A stretch of 64,000 nucleotides of DNA from contig NZ_CCDG010000003.1 in the NCBI RefSeq assembly GCF_000723885.1, positions 80,507-144,506 of the forward strand, given 5' to 3'. Below the pieces are notes generated by a model that did not search any database, had not been told where the DNA came from, and worked only from the letters and a program-made list of their open reading frames with translations. Within the stretch, counting starts at the first letter, position 1, and each line of letters starts with the position of its first letter. The position numbers and the translations under genes are program-made. Origin of the DNA: Paenibacillus camerounensis. GTDB taxonomy: Bacteria; Bacillota; Bacilli; Paenibacillales; Paenibacillaceae. Positions 36,296-45,075 of the stretch are shown piece after piece.

Positions 36296-37594
36296 TTGAA
36301 GAAGAAGATTGCCGCCGGACTGGCCGTAGCACTGCTGGCTGTCACTTTTTTAGGACCCTCTGACGGATATGCCAAAAAGACAACAGTCGCAGAAATAGAT
36401 CAGCAGCTGAAGAAGCTGCAGCAAGAGGTGCAGGCGGCTAAGGCCGCGCAGGAAAAGGCGGCTTCCCGTACTCAGGAGGCACAGCACTACAAGAACAAAA
36501 CAACCGAAAATCTTGAGTATGTGCTGGCACAGATCGATCAGGTAAAGGGTGAGATGACGACCATTTCCGGTAAAATCGCCAGCACGGAGGAGTCGCTCAA
36601 TGTGACTGCAACTGAGCTGAGTGATGCAGAGGACCGGATTGCTTCGCGTGAAAAGCTGCTGGAATCCCGTGTCCGGCTGATGTATACCGATGGCGCTGTT
36701 TCTTATCTTGATGTGCTGCTGTCATCGACCAGCTTCTCGGATTTCCTGGACCGGGCGGATTCGCTCAAGATGATCGTGGATCAGGATCAGGATCTGCTGG
36801 AGCAGCATAAACTCGATAAGGAGACTGTGGTAGCGAAGAAAATGGAGCTGGAAGGACAGTATGCGAATGCAAAGCAGCTGTATACCCAGCTTGAGGATCA
36901 GCGCAGTGTCTTGAAGGAGAAGGAAGCGGAGAAGCAGGAGCTTATCGCTCATTATGATGAAGAAATTCTGGTGTCCGGGGAAATTTCCGAAGAGCAGGAA
37001 GCGAAGCTGGTGCAGCTGGCCAGCGAGCGTTCTGCGCTGGAGACGCAGAAGGATAAGCTGAAGGCAGAGGAAGCGGCACGTAAAGCGGCTGCAGCCAAAG
37101 CGGAAGCGGCGCGCAGAGCGGCAGCCGCAGCTGCCAAGGCAAAAGCCAAGTCTGCAAGCGTCAGCAGCGTAAGCTCCTCCTCGGAGTTTGCCGGCAGCGG
37201 CGGCCCGTTCCAGATGCCTGTAGGCTCGGCGCGGATCTCCTCAGGGTATGGAAAACGGACACATCCGGTAACTGGTGAAGTCGGTAAGATGCATACCGGC
37301 GTAGACTTTGCGGTTCCGCAGGGAACCAATATTCACGCTGCGGATTCTGGTACCGTGCTGGTTGCCGAATGGTGGAGCGGATACGGATACTGTGTCATTA
37401 TTGACCACGGCGGCGGTGTATGGACGCTGTACGGCCATATCCGTGAGGGCGGCCTCCGAGTTTCGGCAGGAGATAAGGTAGACAGAGGACAGGTTATTGC
37501 CGAATCGGGTTCAACTGGACGCTCCACAGGACCGCATCTTCACTTTGAAGTACGGGTAGACGGCAAGACCGTTGATCCGATGCCTTATCTGTAA
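36296..37594 (+). CDS. Secreted M23 murein hydrolase with coiled coil (EnvC/PcsB-like)
   Basis: 432 residues from TTG 36296 (GGGGAG upstream). Signal peptide MKKKIAAGLAVALLAVTFLG..GYAKK; long coiled coil at about 30-240, rich in Glu, Lys and Gln; Ala/Lys-rich linker; C-terminal lysostaphin-type M23 peptidase (about 310-430). Zinc ligands expected: His333 and Asp337 in HTGVDF, and the HLHFE motif around 414-418. FtsX loops bind and unlock such coiled coils in other bacteria. The position 60 bases after ftsX supports it being the FtsEX-controlled hydrolase. The catalytic residues look intact, unlike degenerate EnvC homologues. Confidence 0.88.
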   Translation: MKKKIAAGLAVALLAVTFLGPSDGYAKKTTVAEIDQQLKKLQQEVQAAKAAQEKAASRTQEAQHYKNKTTENLEYVLAQIDQVKGEMTTISGKIASTEESLNVTATELSDAEDRIASREKLLESRVRLMYTDGAVSYLDVLLSSTSFSDFLDRADSLKMIVDQDQDLLEQHKLDKETVVAKKMELEGQYANAKQLYTQLEDQRSVLKEKEAEKQELIAHYDEEILVSGEISEEQEAKLVQLASERSALETQKDKLKAEEAARKAAAAKAEAARRAAAAAAKAKAKSASVSSVSSSSEFAGSGGPFQMPVGSARISSGYGKRTHPVTGEVGKMHTGVDFAVPQGTNIHAADSGTVLVAEWWSGYGYCVIIDHGGGVWTLYGHIREGGLRVSAGDKVDRGQVIAESGSTGRSTGPHLHFEVRVDGKTVDPMPYL

Positions 37595-37729
37595 TTTGGC
37601 TGCCAAACACAAATTAAGGCAGCGACAATAAATATTAATCAGCACTGCGGCATATACTGGAAGAGATACCGTCCTGGCGGGACGGAAGCGGGCCTTTAGT
37701 AGATGGACAGAAGGGACGGTGGGAACATC

Positions 37730-39199
37730 ATGTTAAAGAAAAGCACGGCGGTCTTTATGATCGTCGCTGCGCTGCTCTGCGGGAGCCTGTTAACCCTTGG
37801 CGTGACCGGTTATGTGCAGGTTGTCGGACAAGCTGCGGGTGAAGGTGTAGCGGCTGTCCTGCAGACGAACAGCGGCCTGGAGGATAAGGAATCCCAGAAG
37901 CTGGGCACCGCACTAAGCCTGATAGAAGATAACTACTACGATACGGTGGACCGGAACAAGCTGATCGACGGTGCTGTTAACGGTATGATGGAAGCACTGG
38001 GCGATCCTTATTCCAATTATATGGGCAAGGAAACAGCAGAGAAGTTTGAAGAGAGCATCGAAGGCTCCTTCTCGGGTATCGGCGCTGAAGTATCCTCGGA
38101 TAACGGTAAAGTGGTCGTTGTCTCGCCGATTAAGGGAGCACCGGCTGAAAAGGCCGGAATTCAGGCTAAGGATGTTATTCTGTCGGTCAACGGCGAAACG
38201 CTGGAAGGCCTTGAGCTGAATGACGCCGTCGCCAAAATCCGCGGACCGAAGGGCAGCAAGGCAACGCTCAAGGTGCAGCGGACCGGATCAGCAGAGCCGC
38301 TGGAATTCGTGATCACCCGCGACGATGTGAAGCTGGAAACCGTCTATGCCACCATGGAGAAGGACGGCGTTGGCGTCATCGAAGTGACCCAGTTCTCAAT
38401 GAATACCGCGGAGCGGTTCAAGGAAGAGCTGAACAGCTTGGAGAAGCAGGGCATGAAGGGGCTTGTCATTGATGTCCGCAACGATCCGGGCGGTGTACTG
38501 CAGCGCGTTATTGAGATGGCAGAGCAGTTCGTGCCTGCAGGCAAAACCATTGTTCAGGTTGAAAATAAGGATAAATCGCGTGAGGTCAGCACCTCTAAGG
38601 GTTCAAGCAAAGCTTATCCGGTTGTAGTGCTGATGAACAAGGGAAGCGCAAGCGCATCGGAGATTCTGGCGGGAGCGCTGCAGCAGTCAGCCGGAGCCAA
38701 GCTGATCGGTGAGCATTCCTTCGGTAAGGGTACTGTACAGACCAGCTTCGAGAAGGAGCTTGGAGACGGCAGCCTGCTCAAGATCACGATTGCCAAATGG
38801 CTGACGCCGGACGGCACCTGGGTTCACGGAAAAGGCATTGAGCCGGACATTGCGGTGTCCCAGCCGGATTATTTCTCGGTAGCGCCGATTAATAAGAGTG
38901 CTACCCTGCAATACAATATGAACAGCTCGGACATTAAAAGTGCGCAGACCATGCTGGACGGCCTGGGCTATAAGCCGGGGCGTAAGGACGGATATTTCGA
39001 CGCTGCGACTAAAGATGCGGTGAAGAAATTCCAGAGCGCGTCGAAGCTGCAGGCAACCGGCATCATCGATGCCAAAACCGCTGAAGCCTTGGAGCTGGCG
39101 CTGATCAAGGTCATTCAGGACCCGGCCAATGACAACCAGCGCAACCGGGGAATTGAAGAGGTGCGGAAGGAAATCCAGAAAGCCGCGTCGAACAAGTAA
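37730..39199 (+). CDS. C-terminal processing protease (S41, PDZ, PG-binding domain)
   Basis: ATG 37730 is preferred to the in-frame ATG 37703 because it follows GGTGGGAAC and leaves a clean signal anchor (MLKKSTAVFMIVAALLCGSLL). 489 residues. PDZ domain about 110-190, then the S41 domain: Ser308 in GSASASEILAG and Lys333 in GEHSFGKGTVQ, 25 apart as in CtpB, where the dyad is Ser309/Lys334. A C-terminal peptidoglycan-binding_1 domain (LQYNMNSSDIKSAQTMLDGLGYKPG...) follows. B. subtilis ctpB also sits after ftsEX; there it signals to sigK, so orthology with sporulation CtpB is plausible, not certain. A terminator follows before the minJ-like gene. Confidence 0.85.
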   Translation: MLKKSTAVFMIVAALLCGSLLTLGVTGYVQVVGQAAGEGVAAVLQTNSGLEDKESQKLGTALSLIEDNYYDTVDRNKLIDGAVNGMMEALGDPYSNYMGKETAEKFEESIEGSFSGIGAEVSSDNGKVVVVSPIKGAPAEKAGIQAKDVILSVNGETLEGLELNDAVAKIRGPKGSKATLKVQRTGSAEPLEFVITRDDVKLETVYATMEKDGVGVIEVTQFSMNTAERFKEELNSLEKQGMKGLVIDVRNDPGGVLQRVIEMAEQFVPAGKTIVQVENKDKSREVSTSKGSSKAYPVVVLMNKGSASASEILAGALQQSAGAKLIGEHSFGKGTVQTSFEKELGDGSLLKITIAKWLTPDGTWVHGKGIEPDIAVSQPDYFSVAPINKSATLQYNMNSSDIKSAQTMLDGLGYKPGRKDGYFDAATKDAVKKFQSASKLQATGIIDAKTAEALELALIKVIQDPANDNQRNRGIEEVRKEIQKAASNK

Positions 39200-39227
39200 G
39201 AAGGCTGAATTCAGCCTTCTTTTTTTT
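39199..39227 (+). terminator. Terminator after ctp protease
   Basis: GAAGGCTGA / TCAGCCTTC stem followed by eight T residues. Confidence 0.88.
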
Positions 39228-39258
39228 GAAGCTTGTGTAGAGGGAGTGTGATGACAGT

Positions 39259-40623
39259 TTGAATGATATGCTAGAACTGCTTACAAGCTTGGGCACAGCG
39301 GTCATACACCTGCTGATTCAGCCTTATTACTATATTGCAATTCTGTTCATTGCCCTGTATTACCGCAGACAGGTGGCGCTGGAGCGCAAGCTGATTCATG
39401 TGAAGCAGCACGGCTGGGGCTCAGAGACATGGCGGACGGTATGGAGCGGGCTTGTCATGGGTCTGGCCGTGTCATTCGCGGCAGTCGCGGTAGGTATTTC
39501 ACTGCCGGCAGATGCTGTTGTCTGCATCTGGATTGTCAGCCTGATTCTTATGTTATTCCGTGTACGTTACTTAACTTTTGGTTACTCCGTTGGAGTATTA
39601 GGCATTATACAGTTCATTATTTCCTTCTTCCCGGATGCGCTTCAGGACGGAGCCGCCGGACGGCTGGTTACGGCGGTGCGCGGAATGGACATTCCGGCAC
39701 TCCTCGTGCTGGCCGGTCTGCTGCATCTCGCCGAAGCGCTGCTCGCGCGCTGGCAGGGCGAGCGTCTGGCGACGCCGCTCTTCCTGGAGGGCAAGCGCGG
39801 CAAGGTTGTCGGCGGCTACCAGCTGGAAGCCTTCTGGCCGCTGCCGCTGTTCCTGCTGGTTCCCTCTGCTGCGGGAACCGCTGACCTGCCCTGGCAGCCG
39901 CTGCTTGGCGGCGGGCTCGGGCTCGTATCGCTGCCGGTTATCATCGGCTTCAGCGGGACAACCTACAGCCTGCTGCCTGCACGCAAGGCAGCCCGCACCG
40001 CAGGACGGCTGCTGGCATACAGCATCATCCTGCTGGGCGTAAGCCTGCTCGCCGCCGCCTGGAGCCCGCTGACGCTGGTTGCGGCGCTGCTCGCGCTGCT
40101 CCTGCACGAAGGCTTGAACTGGTACAGCGCGCTCGAGGAGCGCAGCACCAGTCCGAGCTTCGTGCATCCGCCGGCCGGCCGCAAGGTGCTGGCCGTCCTG
40201 CCGGGCAGTCCGGCAGCGGAGCTGGGCATCCTGCCGGGCGAAGTGCTGCTGAAGGTCAACGGGGTCCTGTTGACCGAGGCGGCGCAGCTGCACGAAGCGC
40301 TGCGCATGAATCCCGCTTACTGCAAGCTGGAGGTGCAGAACCGGGAAGGCGAGAGCAAATACCTGCAGCGTCCGATCTACGACGGGGATCATCACCAGCT
40401 GGGCATGATTCTCGTGCCGGAGCCGGATGAAGCCGTAACAGCCGGTGCGAAGCCGACCAGCATCTTTGGCATCATCGGCATGAGGACGGGAACGCGTACC
40501 CGCCGCAAAGGCCTGGCTGCAGCCGGACTGAACCGGGCCAAGGCGCCCGCCGCTCAGCCGCCCGCCGGACATGAGCGGCCGCGCCCGCCTGAGACCGCGA
40601 ACACGGAAACACTGGATGCTTAA
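39259..40623 (+). CDS. MinJ-like PDZ-domain membrane protein
   Basis: 454 residues from TTG 39259. Seven or eight hydrophobic segments between about 15 and 295, then one cytoplasmic PDZ domain (about 305-385: RKVLAVLPGSPAAELGILPGEVLLKVNG), then a Pro/Ala/Arg-rich low-complexity tail. This layout and the position after a ctpB-like gene match B. subtilis MinJ, which bridges DivIVA to MinCD for division-site selection; identification is by layout and synteny, not by sequence signature. A frequent G/C-rich codon usage marks the middle of the gene. A terminator follows. Confidence 0.6.
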   Translation: MNDMLELLTSLGTAVIHLLIQPYYYIAILFIALYYRRQVALERKLIHVKQHGWGSETWRTVWSGLVMGLAVSFAAVAVGISLPADAVVCIWIVSLILMLFRVRYLTFGYSVGVLGIIQFIISFFPDALQDGAAGRLVTAVRGMDIPALLVLAGLLHLAEALLARWQGERLATPLFLEGKRGKVVGGYQLEAFWPLPLFLLVPSAAGTADLPWQPLLGGGLGLVSLPVIIGFSGTTYSLLPARKAARTAGRLLAYSIILLGVSLLAAAWSPLTLVAALLALLLHEGLNWYSALEERSTSPSFVHPPAGRKVLAVLPGSPAAELGILPGEVLLKVNGVLLTEAAQLHEALRMNPAYCKLEVQNREGESKYLQRPIYDGDHHQLGMILVPEPDEAVTAGAKPTSIFGIIGMRTGTRTRRKGLAAAGLNRAKAPAAQPPAGHERPRPPETANTETLDA

Positions 40624-40674
40624 TTAAGCCGCCGGCAATCCATGCTTTTGAAGCGCTGCAATCAACTGATAAAG

Positions 40675-40715
40675 AAGGCCAGCTCCCCGTCATCGCTGCG
40701 GGAGCTGGCCTTTTT
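40675..40715 (+). terminator. Terminator after minJ-like gene
   Basis: AAGGCCAGCTCCC / GGGAGCTGGCC stem followed by TTTTT. Confidence 0.88.
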
Positions 40716-40834
40716 GATTGCTGACACACGGCCGGGGGGAGCTCTGCCAGTGAGGAGTGCATCGGTAGTATTAAGCGGCAGAATAGCTAGGGGGTGTCTA
40801 CTTATTAGTCTAACTGATCCGGTCCGTTAGCCCG

Positions 40835-41494
40835 TCAACCCCGGCAGTCCCTCAGATAAAATATGGCAATCTGCGTCCGGTCACGCAGACTGAGCTTGCT
40901 GAGGATATCGGTAATGTAGTTCTTCACGGTCCCTTCACTCAGGAATAGCCTGGCGGCGATCTCTTTGTTGGTCAGGCCTTCGGCAATGGCGGTGACGATG
41001 CCCTGTTCAGCCTTAGTCAGTCCGTAGGACTCAAGGGAGGGCTCCGCTGCAGGAGCCGGCCTGGCTGCTGCGGGCTGAAGAAAGCCGGCCATTTTGCGGG
41101 CAATATCGGGGTGGATCAGCATATTGCCCTGGTGTACTGTTTTGATGCCCTGGATAATCCGGTCCGGCGGGATATTCTTCAGCAGATATCCGCTGGCCCC
41201 GCTCCGCAGTGCTTCTATTATGTATTCATCATCGTCAAAGGTAGTCAGCATCAGCACAGACATCTGGGGATAGACAGCCTTAATCCGGCGTGTGCCCTCG
41301 ACCCCGTCGCAGACCGGCATCCGGATATCCATCAGCACAACATCGGCAGCCTGCGGCAGCTCCTGCAGCAGTGTGAGCGCTTCTCCGCCATCGGCTGCGC
41401 CGCCCGCGACTTCAATCTCTGCATCCAGTCCGACCAGCACCTTGAGGCTCTCACGGATAAAAGGATCATCATCAACAATCACAACTCTAATCAT
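40835..41494 (-). CDS. LuxR/NarL-type response regulator
   Basis: 219 residues. Receiver domain 1-120 with acidic pocket VDDD (8-10) and phosphoacceptor Asp56 in LMDIRMP; C-terminal LuxR helix-turn-helix (about 150-210: LTKAEQGIVTAIAEGLTNKEIAARLFLSEGTVKNYITDILSKL). GAGGTGAGC precedes the ATG. It follows the histidine kinase, 115 bases downstream, and forms a two-component pair that is divergent from an ABC-2 transporter it probably regulates. Confidence 0.92.
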   Translation of the reverse strand: MIRVVIVDDDPFIRESLKVLVGLDAEIEVAGGAADGGEALTLLQELPQAADVVLMDIRMPVCDGVEGTRRIKAVYPQMSVLMLTTFDDDEYIIEALRSGASGYLLKNIPPDRIIQGIKTVHQGNMLIHPDIARKMAGFLQPAAARPAPAAEPSLESYGLTKAEQGIVTAIAEGLTNKEIAARLFLSEGTVKNYITDILSKLSLRDRTQIAIFYLRDCRG

Positions 41495-41609
41495 ACAGAA
41501 GGCTCACCTCGGCTTGGCTGAATTATGTAGCTTAATAATTGGAACTTAGGATTGTAAGCCTCACGTATGTCTGTTCCTCCAGAAATGTCTGCTCTCCCGC
41601 TTCACACTC

Positions 41610-42776
41610 TCATTTAAGCTCACCATGCCGGTATACCGGCAGTCTGGTAATCACAGTGAACGGCACCTCTGTGCGCAGCTCCAGCGTTCCCCCGACCAGG
41701 CCGGTACGTTCGGCCATCCCCTTTAGCCCCATCCCGCCGCTGGCCCGAAGCCGCTGCAGCTCATCCCCGCCCGGCAGCCGTCCGTTATTGCCGGTCTCCA
41801 TGACAATCTCCCGCTCACTATAACGCACAGTGATCCATACGGAAGTGGCCTTCCCGTGCCTCAGGGCATTGGTTAGGGCTTCCCGGGCGTTTTTGTACAG
41901 TACCACCTGCACGCTCGGGTACAGAGGATAGATATCCCCGTGTACCTGGTATGAGGTCTCTATACCGGTGTCCCTTCCGGTCTCCTCCAGCAGCCGGTCC
42001 AGGGCGTAGGCACCCTCAAGCTGGGGGGCATAGTTCACCTGTCTCAAGGCATTTCGCATATTATCCATGCTTGCGGCCAACTGGTCCCGGATCTGGCCCA
42101 TCATCTCCATTCCGGTATCAGGTGAGGCAGGCAGGGTATGAATGGCAGCCTCAACCATTATTTTGACCCGGATCAGCCTGTGGCCGATATCATCATGCAG
42201 CTGCCGTGAGATCCGTACCCGCTCCTCCGCCTGAGCCGCGTTCTCCACCTGGGCAGTGAACTGCAGCAGCCGGTTGCGGGTTTCATCTAGCTCGAAGTGT
42301 TTTTTGCGCAGCTCATCATACAGAAACAGCGTATCCTCCCGGCCGCGGCCGGCGCGCAGCAGGAGCCTATCCAGCGCAGCCGCAAGCAGAAAGGTAAGGT
42401 TGATGCAGATCAGCTCAGAAGAACCTGAGCCGGAAAAGGCAACATTCAGAGCGCCCAGCTGCAATCCGGCGAGCAGAATAGGGATAGAACCGGGCAGCAG
42501 CCTGGAATAGCAGAGCAGCGCGGATATAGCCGGAAAAAGCATCAGCAGCCCGTATTCCCGGCACATCCACGCACTGTACAGCAGCTCCAGAATTACGGCT
42601 AGCACAGGCAATCTCCCCGGCAGCCGCGCGCCGGCAGTTGCCAGCAGCAGCTGCAGAAGGAAGAAGAAGGTGAACAGGCTATAATCTGAATAATCATATA
42701 CATAAACGGTGAGCACAGCCGGAATTAACAGCAGGCTGAAGCGGATGATCTGCAGCTCTCTGGTCAAGGTATTCAT
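41610..42776 (-). CDS. Membrane sensor histidine kinase (HisKA_3)
   Basis: 388 residues. Four to six hydrophobic segments before residue 140, a coiled coil (150-180), dimerisation/phosphoacceptor His194 in ISRQLHDDIGH (HisKA_3), and an HATPase domain with GMGLKGMAERTGLVGG at about 350. No periplasmic sensor domain of known type, so it may sense the membrane or the exporter, as LiaS/DesK-type intramembrane kinases do (inference). Divergent from the ABC exporter genes across a 176-base region with a possible operator. Confidence 0.9.
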   Translation of the reverse strand: MNTLTRELQIIRFSLLLIPAVLTVYVYDYSDYSLFTFFFLLQLLLATAGARLPGRLPVLAVILELLYSAWMCREYGLLMLFPAISALLCYSRLLPGSIPILLAGLQLGALNVAFSGSGSSELICINLTFLLAAALDRLLLRAGRGREDTLFLYDELRKKHFELDETRNRLLQFTAQVENAAQAEERVRISRQLHDDIGHRLIRVKIMVEAAIHTLPASPDTGMEMMGQIRDQLAASMDNMRNALRQVNYAPQLEGAYALDRLLEETGRDTGIETSYQVHGDIYPLYPSVQVVLYKNAREALTNALRHGKATSVWITVRYSEREIVMETGNNGRLPGGDELQRLRASGGMGLKGMAERTGLVGGTLELRTEVPFTVITRLPVYRHGELK

Positions 42777-42847
42777 CCTTTATATCTTAATATAAGGCCG
42801 TTGGCGTCTGTATTCATCTTAGCATATCCGGCTGTATGTACAGGAGA

Positions 42848-42877
42848 TGACTTTAGTCACCACCAGCTCATGACTTT
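42848..42877. promoter_or_regulatory. Candidate operator for the response regulator
   Basis: Palindrome TGACTTTAGTCA (42848-42859) and a second TGACTTT at 42871-42877, spaced 23 bases. They lie in the divergent region between the kinase and exporter genes. NarL-type regulators bind such paired sites; the assignment is inference. TACAAT at 42907 may be the exporter -10. Confidence 0.35.
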
Positions 42878-42952
42878 GCGTACCTTCCGCAAGGCCTACT
42901 GTACGCTACAATGATAACTATAAGAAGTAACCAGAATGGGAGAGATGAGCGG

Positions 42953-43888
42953 ATGGCTCTTGCAGTGCTCAGGGATGTTGTCAAGCGGTATGATCAAAAG
43001 CTGACGGTGGACCATGTGAATGTCAAGATTGAGGAAGGGGAAATCTTCGGGCTGCTCGGGCCGAACGGCGCCGGGAAAAGTACTGCCATCAGCATGATCT
43101 GCGGCCTGCTTAAATATGATTCCGGTGAAATCGTGATTGACGGGTTATCCGTAAAGGAACATTCGCTTGAGGTTAAGAAACGGATCGGGCTTGTCCCCCA
43201 GGACCTGGCGTTATACGGAAATCTGACTGCGGCGGAGAACGTGCGGTTTTTCGGCAAGCTGTACGGTCTGCGGGGCAATCTTCTGAAGGAACGTACAGAG
43301 GAGGCGCTTGCTTTTACCGGATTAAGTGACCGGTCCAAAGAGAAGCCGGCTACCTTCTCGGGAGGGATGAAGCGGCGCCTGAATATTGCCTGTGCCATTA
43401 TGCACCGCCCGAAGCTGATTATTATGGATGAGCCGACAGTCGGCATCGATCCCCAGTCGCGCAATCATATTCTGGAGTCGGTCAAGGCGCTGAACAAGCT
43501 CGGCTCGACGATTATATACACAAGCCATTACATGGAGGAGGTAGCGGCGATCTGTGACCGGGTGGCGATTATGGATAAAGGCCATATCATTGCCTGCGGT
43601 ACCGAGAAGGAGCTGCGCGACCGGGTAGCCCATGAAGAGAAAATCGTCATAAGGGCAGCCAACATAACCCCCGGCCTGCTAAGCGAGCTGGGCAGACATC
43701 CGCGGATTAACCGTGTGGAGACCGTGCAGGATGCTGTTGAGCTGTATCTCCCGTCCTCACAGAGTGAGCTGCAGGATATCCTGTTTATTTTTGCCAAGCA
43801 TGAGGGAGTTATTGTCTCCCTGCATATCGATGAGCCGGATCTGGAGACGCTGTTCCTCAGCCTGACCGGGCGGACCCTCAGGGACTGA
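42953..43888 (+). CDS. ABC-2 exporter ATP-binding subunit
   Basis: I chose ATG 42953 because GGGAGAG lies eight bases before it. About 311 residues. Walker A GLLGPNGAGKSTA, signature FSGGMKRRLNIA, Walker B LIIMDEPTVGIDP, H-loop YTSHYMEEV. The C-terminal ~80 residues form the domain typical of drug/antibiotic exporters (NodI/DrrA type). With two ABC-2 permeases downstream it forms an exporter of unknown substrate, likely controlled by the adjacent two-component system. Confidence 0.92.
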   Translation: MALAVLRDVVKRYDQKLTVDHVNVKIEEGEIFGLLGPNGAGKSTAISMICGLLKYDSGEIVIDGLSVKEHSLEVKKRIGLVPQDLALYGNLTAAENVRFFGKLYGLRGNLLKERTEEALAFTGLSDRSKEKPATFSGGMKRRLNIACAIMHRPKLIIMDEPTVGIDPQSRNHILESVKALNKLGSTIIYTSHYMEEVAAICDRVAIMDKGHIIACGTEKELRDRVAHEEKIVIRAANITPGLLSELGRHPRINRVETVQDAVELYLPSSQSELQDILFIFAKHEGVIVSLHIDEPDLETLFLSLTGRTLRD

Positions 43889-43908
43889 GAAAGGAGCTAT
43901 AAGCTGAA

Positions 43909-45075
43909 ATGAACATTTGGACGATTATGACAGGTGAGCTGCGCAGGCTGCTGCGTTCACGCACCTGGATGCTGAATATGATTCTGCTGCCGATTGTGCT
44001 GATCTTCCTGCTGGGTGCCTCGTTATCCGGAGTGGTCGGGGGAGGCAGTCCGGAGACCGTAAATCCGGTGAAGGTTGCTATTGTGAACACTGCAGGGCAA
44101 GCTCAGGTGCAATCAGCTATGCTGGATGCTTTTCTGAAGTCGGATGAGGTTCAGCGCTTCATAATTCCTGTAGAGGTGCAGAACCGAGGGGAAGCGGAAA
44201 GCGGACTTCGCACAGGCAAATACGGCTATGCTGTCATTGTGCCTCAGGAATTTGACCGTGACATCCAGAGCGGCGTCCATGCGGAGCTGGAATTCATTCT
44301 AGGTAAAAACCACAGCGACAATACTGCGGCAGGGGCTGTGTTCGACAACTTTCTCAGCGAAATCAACTACAAGCAGGCGGCAGCATTGACGCTGGGGCCG
44401 GAGGCGCTGGCAGCAGTCCAGCCTGTATTGACTGAACAGCCTGCAGTGCAGCTCGGCAATCTCAATAACGGCGGAAAAGATTACACAGCCTCGCAATTTT
44501 ACGCGGCGTCGATGCTGCTGATGTTTCTTTTGTACAGCGGGCTTACGGTTACGGGGTCTTTGTTCAGCGAGAGGGAAAACCATACGTTGTTCCGGATCAA
44601 TTCGATGCCGGTCAAGGGCTCGCAGCTGTTCATCGGCAAAATGCTCGGGGTCGGCCTCCTTACGGGAGTGCAGTGTGCGGCAATTATCTTTTTTACCGAT
44701 GTGCTGTTCGGCGTGTACTGGGGCAACCGTCCGTGGCTGCTGATGGTGTTCTGCCTGCTGATGATTATCGCCTCGATGATGCTTTCGATCCTTGCCTGCA
44801 TGTTATGCCAGACAAGTGAACAGGCCACAAGTGCTGTGAATTTCTTGACGGTAGCGATGACCTTCATGAGCGGAGGCATGCTGCCTCTGCCGGATTCCTG
44901 GGTGAACAGCGTTGGCGCGTTTACAGTTAACCACTGGGAGCTGCAGGCGATGATCAAAATGATGCTGCATTCCGGGTTTGAGCAGCTGTTGCCCAACCTG
45001 CTGGTGATGTCAGCAATTTGTCTTGTGCTGATTAGCGGAGTGGTCTTCACATACCGGAAGGTGGGTTACCAATGA
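43909..45075 (+). CDS. ABC-2 type permease 1
   Basis: 388 residues. N-terminal transmembrane segment, a ~180-residue extracellular loop (VAIVNTAGQAQVQSAML...), then five more transmembrane segments after residue 200, ending with a TYRKVGY tail. The layout matches YhgE/ABC-2 permeases of the ABC-2_membrane_3 type. AAAGGAGCT precedes the ATG. Its stop overlaps the next permease start by four bases. Confidence 0.88.
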   Translation: MNIWTIMTGELRRLLRSRTWMLNMILLPIVLIFLLGASLSGVVGGGSPETVNPVKVAIVNTAGQAQVQSAMLDAFLKSDEVQRFIIPVEVQNRGEAESGLRTGKYGYAVIVPQEFDRDIQSGVHAELEFILGKNHSDNTAAGAVFDNFLSEINYKQAAALTLGPEALAAVQPVLTEQPAVQLGNLNNGGKDYTASQFYAASMLLMFLLYSGLTVTGSLFSERENHTLFRINSMPVKGSQLFIGKMLGVGLLTGVQCAAIIFFTDVLFGVYWGNRPWLLMVFCLLMIIASMMLSILACMLCQTSEQATSAVNFLTVAMTFMSGGMLPLPDSWVNSVGAFTVNHWELQAMIKMMLHSGFEQLLPNLLVMSAICLVLISGVVFTYRKVGYQ

